Assembly: GCA_031259875.1 (NCBI GenBank)
Contig: JAIRKW010000068.1
Location: 1-13,509 of the forward strand
DNA from: Campylobacteraceae bacterium
Lineage (GTDB): Bacteria; Campylobacterota; Campylobacteria; Campylobacterales; Campylobacteraceae
DNA length: 13,509 bases
Reading direction: 5' to 3'
Under the pieces are notes generated by a model. It saw only the letters and a program-made list of their open reading frames with translations. It ran no database searches and was not told the origin of the DNA. Shown piece after piece: positions 13,239-13,509 of this stretch. The position numbers were made by a program, and so were the translations under genes. Every line of letters starts with the position of its first letter. Position 1 is the stretch's first letter.

Positions 13239-13451
13239 ATGCCTGGAATCAAGGTTCATCCGAATGAGTCTTTCGAAGAAGCATACAGAAAGTTTAAAAA
13301 GCAAGTTGACAGAAACTTGGTAGTTACCGAAGTTAGAGCCAGAAAACACTTTGAAACGAAAACTGAAAAACGCAAAAAGCAAAAAATCAGCGCTCGCAAA
13401 AAGATGCTCAAAAAACTTTATATGTTGCGCAGATACGAGTCAAGACTCTAA
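13239..13451 (+). CDS. rpsU: 30S ribosomal protein S21
   Basis: S21 is a small, very basic protein of the 30S head/platform needed for start-site recognition on natural mRNAs. The product is 70 aa, the normal length, with the family start M-P-G-I-K-V and the stretch E-S-F-E-E-A-Y-R-K-F-K-K-Q-V-D, then a Lys/Arg-rich helix ending in R-R-Y-E-S-R-L. The frame extends upstream to 13182, but ATG 13239 has a near-perfect AAGGTGGTGA ribosome-binding site 5 nt away. It is alone in its unit, with an extended -10 promoter upstream and a terminator after it. It does not have the rpsU-dnaG-rpoD arrangement of gammaproteobacteria. Confidence 0.97.
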   Translation: MPGIKVHPNESFEEAYRKFKKQVDRNLVVTEVRARKHFETKTEKRKKQKISARKKMLKKLYMLRRYESRL

Positions 13452-13458
13452 TCACACG

Positions 13459-13490
13459 GCAGTCAAGAATTTCTTGACTGCTACTTGTTT
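13459..13490 (+). terminator. Rho-independent terminator of rpsU
   Basis: GCAGTCAAG (13459-13467) and CTTGACTGC (13473-13481) form a perfect 9-bp stem with an AATTT loop, extendable to 11 bp. A T-rich stretch (TACTTGTTTT) follows. It begins 7 nt after the rpsU stop. Confidence 0.85.
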
Positions 13491-13509
13491 TCTCTAAACT
13501 TTTTTATTC

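Overview
The window looks like a piece of a Campylobacterota (epsilonproteobacterial) chromosome, most like the free-living Sulfurimonas/Sulfuricurvum group. The reasons are the AT-rich sequence with extended -10 promoters (TGnTAnAAT) and weak -35 boxes, the short epsilon-type RecO with its Y-R-F-Y-G-A-R-H-S motif, a class Ia NrdB, the cbb3-oxidase factor CcoG, and a gene order (IMPase-accD-rlmH-dksA-membrane protein-dusB) that I recall as shared with Campylobacter jejuni (around Cj0123c-Cj0128c). The genus is inferred from protein style, not from a database search. I saw no tRNA, rRNA, CRISPR array, insertion sequence or intact mobile element.

Layout. 1-264: downstream flank of pcm with no recognisable gene. 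265-1973 (minus): nrdB then pcm (protein repair methyltransferase). 2146-3028 (minus): a HIRAN-domain protein followed by a flavin reductase-like protein. 3161-8065 (minus): a compact seven-gene operon of an IMPase-family phosphatase, accD, a ThiE-like protein, rlmH, a DksA-family protein, a two-TM protein and dusB. Junctions are overlaps of 1-11 nt or gaps of at most about 17 nt. It joins membrane-lipid synthesis to ribosome and tRNA modification and transcription control. 8066-8129: a symmetric divergent promoter. 8136-8756 (plus): recO. 8890-9984 (plus): an exported WG-repeat protein with its own promoter and a palindrome at -35.

9985-10612 is about 630 nt without an obvious long gene. It holds a cluster of inverted repeats and TGCAT/ATGCA motifs (about 10035-10291) and a 53-codon open frame on the minus strand. 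10613-13078 (minus): a serine-recombinase-derived protein that lacks its catalytic residues is joined by an ATGA overlap to ccoG, followed by a His-rich exported small protein. 13239-13451 (plus): rpsU, with a Rho-independent terminator.

The most interesting parts are the catalytically dead recombinase locked to the copper/cbb3 assembly gene ccoG with a His-rich periplasmic protein behind it, the inverted-repeat region after the WG-repeat gene, the symmetric promoter between recO and the operon, and the ThiE-like gene inserted in an otherwise conserved operon.
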